From assembly GCA_008729055.1 (NCBI GenBank), contig SDUX01000004.1, forward strand, positions 868,001 to 932,000: 64,000 nucleotides of DNA, in the 5' to 3' direction. Below, in pieces: positions 42,542-53,709 of this stretch. The notes beneath the pieces are model-generated. The model was not told the DNA's origin. It did not search any database and was given only the letters and a program-made list of their open reading frames with translations. The DNA comes from Pyropia haitanensis. Its lineage: Eukaryota > Rhodophyta > Bangiophyceae > Bangiales > Bangiaceae. Position 1 is the stretch's first letter, and each line of letters opens with the position of its first letter. The position numbers and the translations under genes are program-made.

Positions 42542-45500
42542 ATGGCCTCGCTCCCGATCCTCTCTGGGGACAGTGTTGCTGGTGACGGAGAACCAGTACG
42601 TCCGGCAACGGCAGCATGCTCCCAACTGACGACGCAGCACTTCACTGGGCCTGTTCATCCTGCTGGTGGCCACGGTGAGGCTGCTTTTCCTCAGCCTGCA
42701 TTTGTTCGCGGTCCGCAGGAGCAACTTTTGTCACCTGACGAGACGCAAGCATCTCGGCACTTGGCTTGGGCGCCGGCGCCGGCACCTTCTGTGGTGCCGA
42801 GTCAATCTCTGGCGACAAGCGCCGTGCTGTTGCGTCCTCCCACCGAGAGATCGCGCCCACCCTCGCATCTGGGCGGCTTGAGCGGGCCGCCGCCGCTTTC
42901 TCAGGCGGGCTTGAATCCTGAGCCACCACCCGTCCATTGGATGCCGTTGATCGACAGAACGCCTGTTCAAGTCCAACAACCGTTCCATGCTGTGGAGGGT
43001 CTTGTCACGGCGCCACAAGACTGCGGCATGCCGCCGCGCTTATCTCATGGTCACCCGCCAGTTTCCTGGAACCCTGTCAGTCGTGGGCACGCTTCACTGG
43101 GTGAGTTTCGAAACGATGTCTCTCCGTCAGGCCGTCGGTTGGGAGCTGCGTCCTCTGGCGGCTTCACGCGCGGTCAAGAGGCGTGTCCCCTCCCTGTTGG
43201 TCTGGCTGCAGGGCACGCCGGTGGTCCCGGAGTACCCGCTCAACCAGTTGGCCGTGTGCCACTTCCGGTTCCTGTTCCCACGATACCGGCTTCCTCGGCC
43301 GCTGGTGTTGCATCTTTCTCCGTTGGTCAAGCAGCACTGCCGCCGGCTGGCTGGGCGGAGAGGCCACCTGGTGGTTGGGACGCACCCGATTTGCTCGGCG
43401 GTCCTGAAGTACTCCCTACTGGTGGTCTCCAGAAGTTTTCCCGTGGGGGCAGGATGGCATCATCCCGTGGTGGTCTCGAGGCGCGTCCACATGAAGGTCT
43501 CCCGGCACTACATACTGCCGATATAACGGCGCCCGCTGCTCTGAGTGGCCCCGAAGCACGTTCTCCCGGGGTTCCCGGGACAAGCAATTCTGGCGGTCGC
43601 GCGGACACTCGTGGCGGTGGCGTGGCGCCGCCGCCTGGTGGTCGTGCTGATCGCGCTGCTCGGAGCGGTGTGACATCACGTCCTGTTGCTGCTCGCGCGG
43701 TAACTCCGCGAGGCGGTCGCACGGCCACGCGCCGTGGCGGTCGAGCGGCAAATCTTCGAGGTGGTCGCGCAACAACTGCCCGAGGGGGTCGCACGGCACC
43801 TTCCCGTAGCGTTCGGGCCCCCCTTCCGCCTCGCGGACCCACGGTGCCATCTGTGCTCGGTGTTCAGGCTGCACCACCTCCAGGCGGTCAGCCGGCGTCC
43901 CAACTTCCAGGCGGTCCGGTGGAGCGGGTTCTTCCAGACGGACGAGGAGCGTCCTTGAGTCAGTCAGACGGACCGCCGCGGTTGCCTCAACAAGTCAGTC
44001 GAACAGGAGGCAGTCCGCCAGTGTTCATTGGCCGTCCAACGGTGCAGCTGTCTTCGTCGCCGTTCGCTTTGGCTGGGAGCTCTTCCGTGAACTCGTTGCT
44101 GCTGGAGTCTTCCAAGCGACCGAAGGTGGCCGTGCGGCGGCCAGGTGGAAGAGACCGCGCAATCCCCGCTGAGAGCAGTGCGTCGTCTGGGCCATCGCGC
44201 GCGCATCCAAGGGGTCCTCTCGTGGGGAGGATTGAAAGGCCGGATGTCATGGCCGCCACAGGATCCCGCCCTAGTTTGCAGCTTCCGCCTCGTCGCCCTG
44301 GCGGCCCGGGTGCGTCTTCTGGTGTCCGCCTCTCGGACAGTGTGCGGCGCACGGAGCAGTTGTCAGCTGGGCTGGCGCCAAGCACAGATGCAGGGCCGCC
44401 TCACGGCGTTGCCGAGGTTGGATCTAAGAATCGCTCTGCTCGGAAGGGTAAGGATGGTGGAACTCCTGCGGAGGAGTCGTGGAAGATTTTGCGGAAGGAG
44501 GTGAAGGCGATGAGGGCGGAGCATCTGCATTCCATGGGGCGGTTCGACACCGCTACCGCGAGGCTCGCCGGCATTGGTCAACTGGTCGAGGCGACCAGCG
44601 CTCATTGCAAGAGTATCGCCGACGCTGTTGCCGGCATGCGTCGGGCCGACGGATCGACAAACGGTGGAGGTCAGACGGGCGGCGAGGAGGTTAACGACGA
44701 GCCCGATGAGGTCGTCGTATCACGATGGTTTCGACCCGTGCGTGTACGTGATGTGTCCCCTTATGTTCTTGTGCTTTGATGTGGGTGCTTGGTGTGGCAC
44801 GCGCGTGTGAAGGACGTCTTGAGTGCGACTGCGTGTCAACTGACCAGTCTTGTGGCTGTGTGCTGTTACCCCTCCTGTGGTGCTGCTCGCTGTGCTTCTT
44901 TCATGTCCTACGTGATAGGAGAACTTCATGAACACCTTTATCAGCCGCTTGTTCTACGCTACGGACGTTACTTCTATGTGGCCGGACTTCGACGGTTTGT
45001 TTACGCTGATGGTTGACTCGGTCATCTCTGTCACAGGCAAGAGTGAGGCGGATGCCATTCTGCTGCTGAACACAAGTGCTACCTTCCCAGGCCGTTCTAA
45101 GGGAACTACGTTGCAAAGAAAGCCTGTGAAGGTGCTCAGGGCCGCAGTCCCACATCTGATGACGGCCATCAAGAAGGTTGCTGCCAAGGCGTTCGTCGAG
45201 AAGTATCATGAGGTGACCGGCGCTGGCACGCGCGTGCGTCCGTTTGGCAAAGATGCTCGTGGGCAGCCGCGCAAGGGCAACTCGGCGCTGGTTCTCAGCC
45301 GAAACGAGTCCGCCAAGTGTCTTTGGAAGAACTCCTTTTTGACATCAACGCCAGGGGTCGCGTCGATGCAAGCGGTGGTAGGTGCTGTCGTAAGCAAGTG
45401 GGCCAACATCAATGACTTCCTGGTGCCAGCTTCTGCGCGCTTCCCCGAACGGCACTACAAGATCTCTTCACTGTTGTACGTCTTCCTAGTTATGAAGGTA

Positions 45501-46403
45501 CGTGCATGTGTTTTGCATCATGTGTCCGACGCCTGGGTGTTTCACGTGGTGTCGGGGGCTTCACATTATGCTCTGTTGCACGAAACCGCCTGCTACTTTT
45601 CTAGGTCGCTTCCGTGACGTTGACAGTAGCGCCGCGTCTGCGCGTCTGTCGCCCGCGCCGAACGTGCGTGTGCCCATTTCTGACATGCCCGTCATGGGAC
45701 CGTATTCTGGCTTTCTCCTCCGACCACTGGCCATGTTTTGTTCTCCTTTCTGCAGGTGCGTGTTGCTTTGAGAGAATCAGCTGGCCTGCCGCGCTTGGTA
45801 TGGGGGGGCGACCACATCGATGAAGGCCATCGTAAGCTGTTTGCTGCGGAGCTGCTGGGGTCTGGCTCGTTTGTCCCAGATCATTGTGTCATCCGAAATG
45901 GCCTTCTCTTCATAGACGCCACCCTTCCTGAGCGTCGCCGTGTGCCCGGCTTTGGCAAGCGCGGCCTGGTCGTGATTTTGAAGAGAATGAAGCTGACCAA
46001 GAAGCCATCGTTTGCTGCGGGCTTGGGTGACACGGAGAACGGCATTGAGTCGGAGATTGAGAAGGACGTGGTGATGTCCGACTTCTCGGACCAGGAAGCA
46101 CCTGGGCACTCCTCTGACTTTTCTTTCGATGCGGCTGATGGCCGTCATGGCGGGGAAGACCGTACGGGCATCGAGACTTCGGCGAGCGTGGGACACCGAT
46201 CGGATGCCGACGGTGAGGATCAGAGGTGGAACGACGAGGAAGGGGACGCAGTCGTTGGAGATTCCGACGTCGAAGACAGCCAGTACTGGGGGCTTGGTGA
46301 TGATGGGCAAGGTGCGCGTTGGGACGATGACCGCGGGCAAGGGGATGTGACGATTGCCGATGTAGGACTACCAACTGGTTCCGAGCGGAATGGTACGAGA
46401 TGA
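42542..46403 (+). CDS. Large unknown protein of the putative transposon, three exons
   Basis: Exons 42542-44743, 44919-45497 and 45756-46403 give 1142 residues; introns (175 and 258 bp) start GTACGTG and end TAG and CAG, both in phase 0. Exon 1 is Pro/Gly/Ser/Arg-rich with repeated RGGRA-type units (about 43690-43810) and ends in a charged helical stretch (ESWKILRKEVKAMRAEHL). Exon 2 encodes a compact domain with TSMWPDFDGLFTLMVDS and VPASARFPERHYK that was not recognised. Exon 3 ends in a long Asp/Glu-rich tail with SDFSDQEAPGHSSDFS. The layout (RNA/DNA-binding-like N-terminus, core, acidic tail) and its place opposite the transposase suggest an accessory factor, by analogy with the second protein of CACTA elements. 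The start is uncertain because the frame is open upstream. Confidence 0.6.
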
Positions 46404-47159
46404 CGTCTCGGTGGGCCGCGCCGCCGATCTCTTTACGGCAAGGGTGACCGTCATTGCGGCGGTCGTGCACTTGCCGGCGGGGATGGTAGCGGCGGGGTGG
46501 AGACGGGGTGCCGCCCCTGCGGCGGCAGCAAGTCGGGGACGGTGGCCACCTGGCGGCAACGGCGGGTGCGGTCCGGCGCCAGGCTGCTGCGGGCGATGAT
46601 AACAGCGGCGGGGGTGTGGCGGCGAGTCCGCCAGAGCTTCACCGGCGAGAAGGGAGCGGCCCGCCGGGTGGCGGCGAACAGCCGGCGACGTCAGGAGGGG
46701 CGGCGACCATCTGGCGGCAGGTTTAGGCGCGGTGGGGCGCCGGGCTGCTGCTGGCGGTGACCGCAGCGGCGAGCGTGTGGCGGCGAGCTGGCAGCAGCTG
46801 CGCAGAGAGGAAGGGTGATGAGGCGGCGGACTGCCGATGACGGGGGTGTGACGGCGAGGCGGACGCAGCGGCGCCGACAAGGAGGGATCGACCCGCCGGA
46901 TGTCGTCGCTGACGGCAGCGGTGGAGGAGTGGGACCGCGCAGCGCGGGCGCTGTGGACGGTCAGCGGCGACGCCGTATTTTGAGAGCAGTGACGGCCAGC
47001 GGGCCGCAACTGCGGGGACCACGCTGCACCCGCGGCCGCTGCCGCAGCGGCGACAAGGCGGCTGCAGCAAGCTGGTGGTGGTGGCGGCATGGGGCGACAC
47101 GACGTTCATGCTACAAGGATCCCGCCGACGTGCGACAGACCTGCAACGCGCTCTGCTAG
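46404..47159. repeat. GC-rich diverged tandem repeats near the right end of the transposon
   Basis: About three units of roughly 160 bp (starting near 46495, 46655 and 46815) share blocks such as GGCTGCTGC, GTGTGGCGGCGAG and GAGAAGGGA/GAGGAAGGG. They are strongly diverged. The tract is much GC-richer than the rest of the element and lies in the subterminal position. Confidence 0.45.
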
Positions 47160-47574
47160 CTTATCCTTCTTTTTTAGTCTAATATTCAAATTTAATATCA
47201 TGTGTGTTGTATTATGCTAATATTATGTGTATTGTATAATCTGCAGAGTGTGATTGTTATTCTGTCATGAATCAAAGAGCCACTTGTTCAGCAAGATAAG
47301 TCAGCAATTGTGTCTACGGACGAGTGGAGGACTTGTCCGATACTCACGCAATTGTCAGTCGATTGTCAAAATCTTTTGCTCCCAGACGGCGTCGGCAAGC
47401 CTGTGGCCGACAATCAAGTTACTCCTCGTCCCTCCCCCAGCATCACCTAGCGACAACCTAACAAGCGTGGCTGTTCGTTGGGCCTCTTGTGCCTAGCATC
47501 CCCTCATGAAAAACCTAACGAAATCGGTTCGCTAGACAAACGAAGCCCCTAGCGCAGCCCTGACGAAAACAGGC
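47160..47574. other. A/T-rich right subterminal region
   Basis: Positions 47160-47250 are the most A/T-rich stretch in the window, with repeated TTATG and TGTATTGTAT-like words. Downstream, CCTAACGAA (about 47511) and TTCGTTAGG (about 47576) form an inverted pair. No gene was seen. Confidence 0.45.
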
Positions 47575-47604
47575 TTCGTTAGGTTTTCGTCAACTTCTGA
47601 CGAT
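47575..47604 (-). repeat. Right terminal inverted repeat (candidate)
   Basis: The reverse complement begins ATCGTCAGAAGTTGACGAAA and matches 28695-28724 at 24 of 30 positions. It is followed by GGGAAC of GC-rich host sequence. Confidence 0.55.
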
Positions 47605-49141
47605 GGGAACGGGGAAGGGGGGGGCGGGGGGGGGAGTAGAGCAGCAGCTGCGCGGGTCCTCCCTTGCTCTCCCGCCCTCATCTCCCGTCTTGGCCACTCC
47701 GCACTGGGGTGTGGCGTGCGTTCCCGTCCGTAGCCAGCAGCGGGACGGCGGTTGCCGGCGGGGTGCAAACAAAAAAAAGAGAACCAAGGTGAAAAGACGG
47801 GCGGCGGCCCCCCGCGGACGCAACCGCCGCGGCCACAAGGTGGGCGGCGCCCGCGGCGGCGGTCGCCGGCATAGCGCGTGGGATGGACGTGCAAACCTGC
47901 GCGACGGTGACGGCGGCGGCGGCGGCGGCGGCCACGTGCGCACGCCCGCCCGCCGCGTGGCCGGCACGCGCGGTCCCCCCCACCGGGCGTGTCGCCCCCC
48001 CCCCCCCCCCCCCCCGCCGCCCCCCCCCCCTGCGCCACCCCCCCTCCACCAACTCCACCGCCGACGCGGGGCGTGGCAGCGACCACCCCCCCACCAAGCC
48101 GCTCCCACTCCCACCCGCTGGAGCTACGCGGGGAGACAAAAAAAAAAAAAAAAAAAGCACGTGCCAGGGGAGACCAAGAGACGGACGAGCAACCGCCGCA
48201 CCCCCCCCCTCTCCCCCCCCCCCCACACAAAGGGCGGCAGCGCCATCCCCCACGGACGTGGCAGCGGCCGCGCGCCTGCCGTTTTTTTTTTTCGTGCGCC
48301 GCGCACCACGATCCGCGGCACGCGGCACGCGCGCGGGACAGCGACCGGCGGCGGCGTGGACGGCAGCGTCGTCGATTCATCCGCGCGCGCGAGCGGCGGT
48401 CGCGGCTCTCCCCCCCCCCCCCCCCCAGCCGCTGTACCTACCCGCCCGTCGCCAGACGAGATCATTTGGCCACCCGCCGTCACGGTGATGGCGGCCGCCT
48501 CGAGGTTGTGCAACGTGACACGGTGGCTGGAAGGGGGGGGCGCCGGTGTTGTTGTGAGGGGGGGGGGGGATTGAGCGGAGGTCGGGGGGTGGGGGGGGGG
48601 GGGGGGGTGGGGGGGCGCCCGTGCCGACACGGCCGGCCGCCACCCCGCCCGGCGTGGGGTGTGCCGCGGCGGTGTGGACCAAGACGTGGCGTCGGTCAGC
48701 GACGCGCCGCTACGCGGGGGCGGGCGCCGCCGCCGCGGTTTGCACGCCGCGGCGGCCGGGACGGCGGCGTCTCCGCCCACCCCCCCCTGCCACCTGCCGC
48801 CGCGGGCGCCCCGCCCCGCCACAGAGCCACCGCCCGGCGGCGGCACGGGCCAGCCGCCGCGGCCGCGCTCCACCCGCGTCTGGGTCGACACGCCCGCCCG
48901 CCCCCCCCCGCCCCGTCCGCCCGCCCCCGTGCCGCACGCCCGTCCCCCGTACCGCCGCCCCCCTCCCTGCCTCGCCGCGCCGCCGCCGACCGCCGCGCAA
49001 GCCGACAATGGCGGCGGCGGCCGCCGCGGCGGCAGCGTCCTTTTTTCCGCTCTGTTTGCACCAGCCGCTGCCGCTGCGCTTGCGTTTCCGCCCCCGCCCT
49101 TTGCAACCCGCCCGCCCCTTGGCCGACCGCCGCGGGGGGGC

Positions 49142-49195
<54 letters not shown>

Positions 49196-49472
49196 GCCAC
49201 GACCGCCGGGGTGGCACGAATCCCCAGTTCTCCCCCCCCCGCCGCCGCCACTCTGTGTGGCCGTGTCGCCCCTCCCCCCCGTGCGGCAGTGGTCGGTGTG
49301 TCGGCAGGCGCTGCCGGCGGCGGCGGCGGATGGGCGCGCATCGTTCTCCGCGGCGCCCGTCCCTGGCTGCTGTGGGCGGGGGGGGGGGCGTCGGGAGACC
49401 GCCCGTGCGGGACGGGCGGCGGCGGCAGCCACGCGGGCGAGGGGAGCTGGCCGCAACACCGCCGCCCAAGAG
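47605..49472. other. GC-rich upstream region of LEA-like paralog 2
   Basis: Long homopolymers of C, G and A (for example near 48000, 48138 and 48600) and frames open by composition, but no recognised domain. It probably contains the upstream region of the gene at 49681. Confidence 0.4.
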
Positions 49473-49478
49473 TATAAG
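49473..49478 (+). promoter_or_regulatory. TATA box of LEA-like paralog 2
   Basis: AGTATAAGAGC, about 205 bp before the ATG at 49681, followed by a long C/T-rich leader, the same layout as upstream of paralog 1. Confidence 0.55.
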
Positions 49479-49680
49479 AGCAGACGTCCGGGGTGAAGGT
49501 GGCCGCCTCTCCCAGCCCCTCCACCTCAACCACCTCACCTCACCTTCTCGCCCAACACCCGTTGACAAACCACCCCCTTCAGCACACCTTGCCCTCTACA
49601 GCTTCTGCTCTCCTTTCCGACCGTCCACCACCACCCCCTTCCACCCCCCCGCCGCGCACCCCCCCCCACCCACCGCTACC

Positions 49681-50195
49681 ATGACGGCCTCCAAGCACGC
49701 GACCGAGACGACCCACGCGGCGGCCGAGACGGCCGCCGCGGCGGGCGCCGGGGTGACCAAAGCCACGACGGGCCTCCTCGCCGGCGCGGCGGGCGCGCTC
49801 GCCACCGCCGGCGCCGCCATCACCGCCGTCGGCGCCGAGGCCGTCCACGATACGGGGCGCGTGCTCAGCAGCGCGGGGGCGGCGGCCAAGGCGGCGGGCC
49901 AGACCGTCGCCGGGGGGGCCAAGACCGCCACCGCCGCCGTCACGGGCACCCGCCGTCACGATGACAGCGGCGTGCCGCTGCCGGGGTATGGCGACACGCC
50001 CGACGCGACCGACGCCGCGACGACGACGACCACCGCGGGGGGGGGGCGGTGAAGACGGCGGCGGGGGGGGTTCCGCCGCCGACGACGGCGGTGACGGGGG
50101 AGGGGGTGCCGCCACTGGCGACGGAGTCGGCGACCGCGACTGCCGCGCCGGCGGGCACCGTGGGGGTGGCGGCGTACGACGCGCCGCGGCTGTGA
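49681..50195 (+). CDS. LEA-like small Ala-rich amphipathic protein, paralog 2
   Basis: Starts MTASKHATETTHAAAET in the context CTACCATGAC and is about 60% identical to paralog 1 over 89 ungapped residues. It is Ala/Thr/Gly-rich with charged residues at intervals, as in LEA-type protective proteins; no transmembrane segment or signal is evident. The first frame stops at 50052 (123 residues) just after a G-rich run. A one-base change in that run would lead into a frame ending at 50195, reading VPPPTTAVTGEGVPPLATE, similar in style to the alternative end of paralog 1. The real C-terminus is therefore uncertain. Confidence 0.6.
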
Positions 50196-51870
50196 GGGCC
50201 ACCACGGACGGGTGCGGCCTCCCAGCCCTTTCGTCTCCCCTCGGGAGGGAGGCGCGAGTGGACGACCTTTAGGGTGGGCAGTATGCTGGCAATGGGAGAG
50301 CTGCGGTGCGCGTTTGGAAGCTGCGCTGCTTCAGGGCAAGTGCGGGAGGGTTGGTCGAGGCCACCGCCGAGGCAGTGCCGCCAGCTGTAGGGTTCTGTTC
50401 CGATCGTATAGGGCGCGTTCTTCCTTGTAGATAAAGTCGAGAACCGCGGGGTTTTCCATCAACCGACGTCCCTTGCTCTCTCTGTTTCCCAGACTGGTGC
50501 GGCGTTGCGCGTCTGTTGGGCCCGCAGCGAAGCGGCCGGCGTGACAAAGAGCAGGGGAACCCGTGGAAGTGCCCCACAATTCGTCGGCTCTTCCCTCTTT
50601 GACGGGGTGTGACCGTCCTTCCGACAAACCCCCTTTTGAATGCCCACCCTGCTCGTTCCCTCCCCGTCCGACGCAACGGACGCTTCCACCTTGGGCGGTG
50701 GTCACTGGTGAGGAGGCAGATGGCCAAACCTGTCGCTGCTGCGTGGCGCCCCCTGCCTACTGGTCAACCCTGTTGCTCCGCCGCTGTCCCACCTCTCTCC
50801 GCAGACCGGCGCGAGTGTCCATGCGTGTGTCAGCCGTGTCGTCCACGATATACAAGGCACACGAGAGAGGCTCTCCGTGATCGAGCGAAGATGGCGGCTG
50901 GATCTCGCAAATGGACCGGAATTAACCACAATTTTTGGAAGACGGGAGGCGGTCGCTCCGCTGCGGGGTGGTGTCTTTTGCAACCCACAGCGAGCCACGA
51001 TGGCCGGGCGGCGGGCGGGAGGCGGCCGCAACCACCACCGAAATCTCTCTGCCGCGAGGTCCCCTGACAGATACAGTCCGATGCGGAGCGCCGCCCCGCC
51101 GCGCGGGTGGCCGGGGCGTGTCTCCAGGCGGCGGCGGCGGCGGCGTGGCGGCGGCGGCGGCGGCCGTGGCGGCGGGTGGCCCCCCCCCAGAGAGAGGAGG
51201 AGGAGGGCGAGCAGAGGCGGCGCGGGCGGATTGCCCGGCGCACCCCCCCCCGCCGCCACCGGCCGGGCAACGGGCACCACCGCCTGGCGCCCCGCCCGCG
51301 TGCCGCCGCCCTCCCCCCGACTTCCATCGTCGCGCCGCACCGGCCGCCCCCGCCCGACGCTGCGGCGGTGCAGCCCGCGACGCTGCGCGGCAGGCGCCTG
51401 CCGCGTCCGCTCCGGCCTTGGGGCAGCCGCGCCGGCGGCGGGTGCACCAAGGTAGGGGGGGCGGGGGAGGGGGGGGGGGGGGGGGGGGTGGGGGGTCGCC
51501 GCCGCCCCGCGGTACGGCACACGCCCCGGCCGCGGCGGCAGCGGATTGCGGTGGCCTGCGGTGGGGTGTGGGGCGCGTCGGCTGGCCGCCCCGCCCCTCT
51601 CCCCCGCAGCGGTTTCTCTCCCTCTCCTCCGTCACCGCCCCACTCATCCCCGTCCTTTGTGCTGGCCGTCTGGCGTTTCCGCCCGCATCGCCGCTTCCGG
51701 GCGGACCTCCCCTCACCCTCATCCCTCCTCCACCTTCATCCTCCCCCCCGTCCTCATCCCCTCCTCGCCCTCATCCCGTCCCCCGTCTTCATCCCCCCCT
51801 CTCCGTCATCCCCCCCCCCCCCCCCCACCCTCTTCCCCGCCCCCTGCGGTGACCTGTTTTGTGGCCCCCT
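50196..51870. other. Region between LEA-like paralog 2 and RUS gene
   Basis: No gene assigned. A minus-strand ORF (50331-50705) contains the natural-looking MENPAVLDFIYKEERALYD but is otherwise featureless. From about 51720 a C/T-rich tract with repeated CCTCATCCC-like units forms a plausible leader for the RUS gene. Confidence 0.4.
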
Positions 51871-52278
51871 ATGGGGCTCTGTGGCCGCTCCCCTGGTCGG
51901 CCGTGCCCCGGGCTCGGCGCCGCCGCGGGCGGCGGCGCGCCGCTGCTGGCGCTCGCGTTTGCGGCGCCGTGGGATGCGCGCCGGCGGCGGCGGCGGTCGC
52001 TCGAAGCGGACGCGGACGACGGCGGCGGCAGCGACGGGGGCTTGCTCGGCTCCCCCGCCGCCGGTGGCGGCGGCAGCGGCAATGGGAATGGGGGGCCCGG
52101 CACGCGGCTCGGCCGGTCGCGGCCGTCGTGGATGCGCCGGCGGAACCGGGTGGACAAGGAGGAGCTCGAGTCCGAGGCGGAGCCCGTCAGTGATCGGGCG
52201 GTCGCGGTCGAGTACCGGCGGGACGGGAAGCGCGAGTTTTTTATCGAGCCGCCGGCGGGGGCGGCCGCGACGGACACG

Positions 52279-52316
<38 letters not shown>

Positions 52317-53709
52317 TGCCGGCGGCTCGCCCCGGCGGCGAGGCGGCAGGCGGGGTAACCGCGGGGCGGGGGGTGCCGCCGCCGCGGCTGACGGTGCCGC
52401 CGTCGGAGCAGACGTACCCGGCGCGGAGCTGACGGTCAAAGAGACGGCGACGCGCGTGCGCACGTGGCGGGGCAAGGCGGTGGACCGGGTGACGCGGTAC
52501 TTCCTCCCCGACGGGTACCCCCACTCGGTGGGCCCCGACTACCGCGAGTACACCAAGTACCGCGGGACGGCCTTCTTCTTTGGCGGCGCCCTCGGCGTCT
52601 TTTCCACGCAGGGCCTGCTGCTGGCGGTGGGCGTCGGCCGCCAGTCGGCGGCGCCGCTCGCGGCCGCACTCCAGTGGGTCATCCGCGACGGCGTTGGCCG
52701 CGGCGGGCGGATGCTCTTCTCGCAGCTCGGCACCGGCTTTGACGCGGAGACGAAGCAGTACCGCCTCGCCGCGGCGTTTGTGCTCAACATGGCGTGCGCG
52801 ATTGAGGCGGCGGCGCCGGCCGCGACGCGGCTCTTCCTCCCGCTCGCGTGCGTGGCGAATATGGCCAAGGGCGCGTCGACGGTGACCGCCGCGTCCACGC
52901 GGGGGGCCATCTACCGCAGCTTTATGCGGCGGGAGAACCTCGGCGACATCACCGCCAAGCAGGAGACGGTGGGCGTGGCGGGCGACCTGGCCGGCACGGC
53001 GGTGGGGATTGCGCTGTCGCGGGCGACGGCGGGCAACCCGCGGGTGGCGGCGGGCGCCTTTCTTGCGCTCTCGTTTGCCCACTTTGCGGCGGCGTACGGG
53101 GAGGTCAAGGCGGTGCAGCTGCGGACGCTCAACCGGCAGCGGGCGCACCGGCTGATCAAGGCGTACCTCCGGTCCGGCTCGGTGCCGACCGTCGAGACGG
53201 TCAACCGGGCGGAGCGGGTGCTCAACCGCCCGTGGCTCGACTCGCTCCACGCGCCCAACATTGAGCTGGGCGCCCGCCTCGGCGAGGCCGCCCCCGATGC
53301 CGAGGCCCTCTCCTACCTCCTCCGCCTCTACGCCGCGGACCGCTATTTATTCGTCTACGAGGGCACGCGCATGAAGATTGTGCTGCGCAACGATGCGAGC
53401 AGCCACGACGCGCTCAAGGCGTTCCTCCACGCCGACGTCTTTTGGCGCCAGTACAAGCGGTCGGGCGCGGCGCGGGACGGGCGGCGGTCGGCGGGCCGTC
53501 ACCGGCAGCTGCTGGAGGAGAGCCACGCGTTTGCGCGCGCCCACTTTGACAGCTTTGTCCGCGAGGCGGACGCGGCGGGCTTCCGCACCGACTCGGTGCT
53601 GCTGCGGCCGATTGGGCGGCGCGCCGCGTGGGGGGACGCCCTCGTCGCGGCCAAGAGCGTGGCCGCGACGGGCGGGGCGGGGGGGGTCGCGGCCGTGTCG
53701 ACGCCCTGA
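51871..53709 (+). CDS. RUS family (root UVB sensitive, DUF647) protein
   Basis: 612 residues from the ATG at 51871. The DUF647 domain runs from about residue 205 to 440, with YFLPDGYPHSVGPDYREYTK, FSTQGLLLAVGVG, LQWVIRDGVGRGGRMLFSQ, KGASTVTAASTRGAIYRSF and LGDITAKQETVGVAGDLAG, all characteristic. It is followed by a C-terminal region with RLYAADRYLFVYEG and AFLHADVFW. Plant RUS proteins are membrane-associated and act in UV-B response, vitamin B6 balance and auxin transport; in algae the role is not defined. The first 200 residues are Arg/Ala/Gly-rich with a poly-Ala run and could include an organelle-targeting leader. A single exon covers the whole protein. It converges on the CIA30 gene. 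Confidence 0.92.

Larger units (their letters stand above)
28695..47604. mobile_element. Putative 18.9-kb Plavaka/Tnp2-like DNA transposon with cargo genes
   Basis: Candidate boundaries are 30-bp imperfect inverted repeats, 28695-28724 and 47575-47604 (24 of 30 positions match), both starting ATCGTC outside and sharing CGAAAACC inside. The block between them is visibly lower in GC than the host DNA on either side. It contains a four-exon transposase gene (minus), a three-exon gene for a large unknown protein (plus), two smaller orphan ORFs, and GC-rich tandem repeats near the right end. Motifs of the CCTAACGAA type recur close to the right end in both orientations and weakly at the left. A GGG on both outer flanks could be a 3-bp target duplication, but the left flank is a G run. 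The boundaries are inferred from one copy. Confidence 0.55.

Noticed and set aside
28695..47604. Assignment of the element to canonical CACTA
   Set aside because: The ends do not begin CACTA/CACTG and the 3-bp duplication is ambiguous in a G run, so only a Plavaka/Tnp2-like label is used.
47989..49680. Long in-frame extension upstream of LEA-like paralog 2
   Set aside because: It crosses the TATA box and long homopolymers and has no counterpart in paralog 1, whose homology begins at the ATG.
50331..50705. Minus-strand ORF with MENPAVLDFIYKEERALYD
   Set aside because: A natural-looking stretch of about 20 residues inside an otherwise featureless frame; no splice partner or family found.
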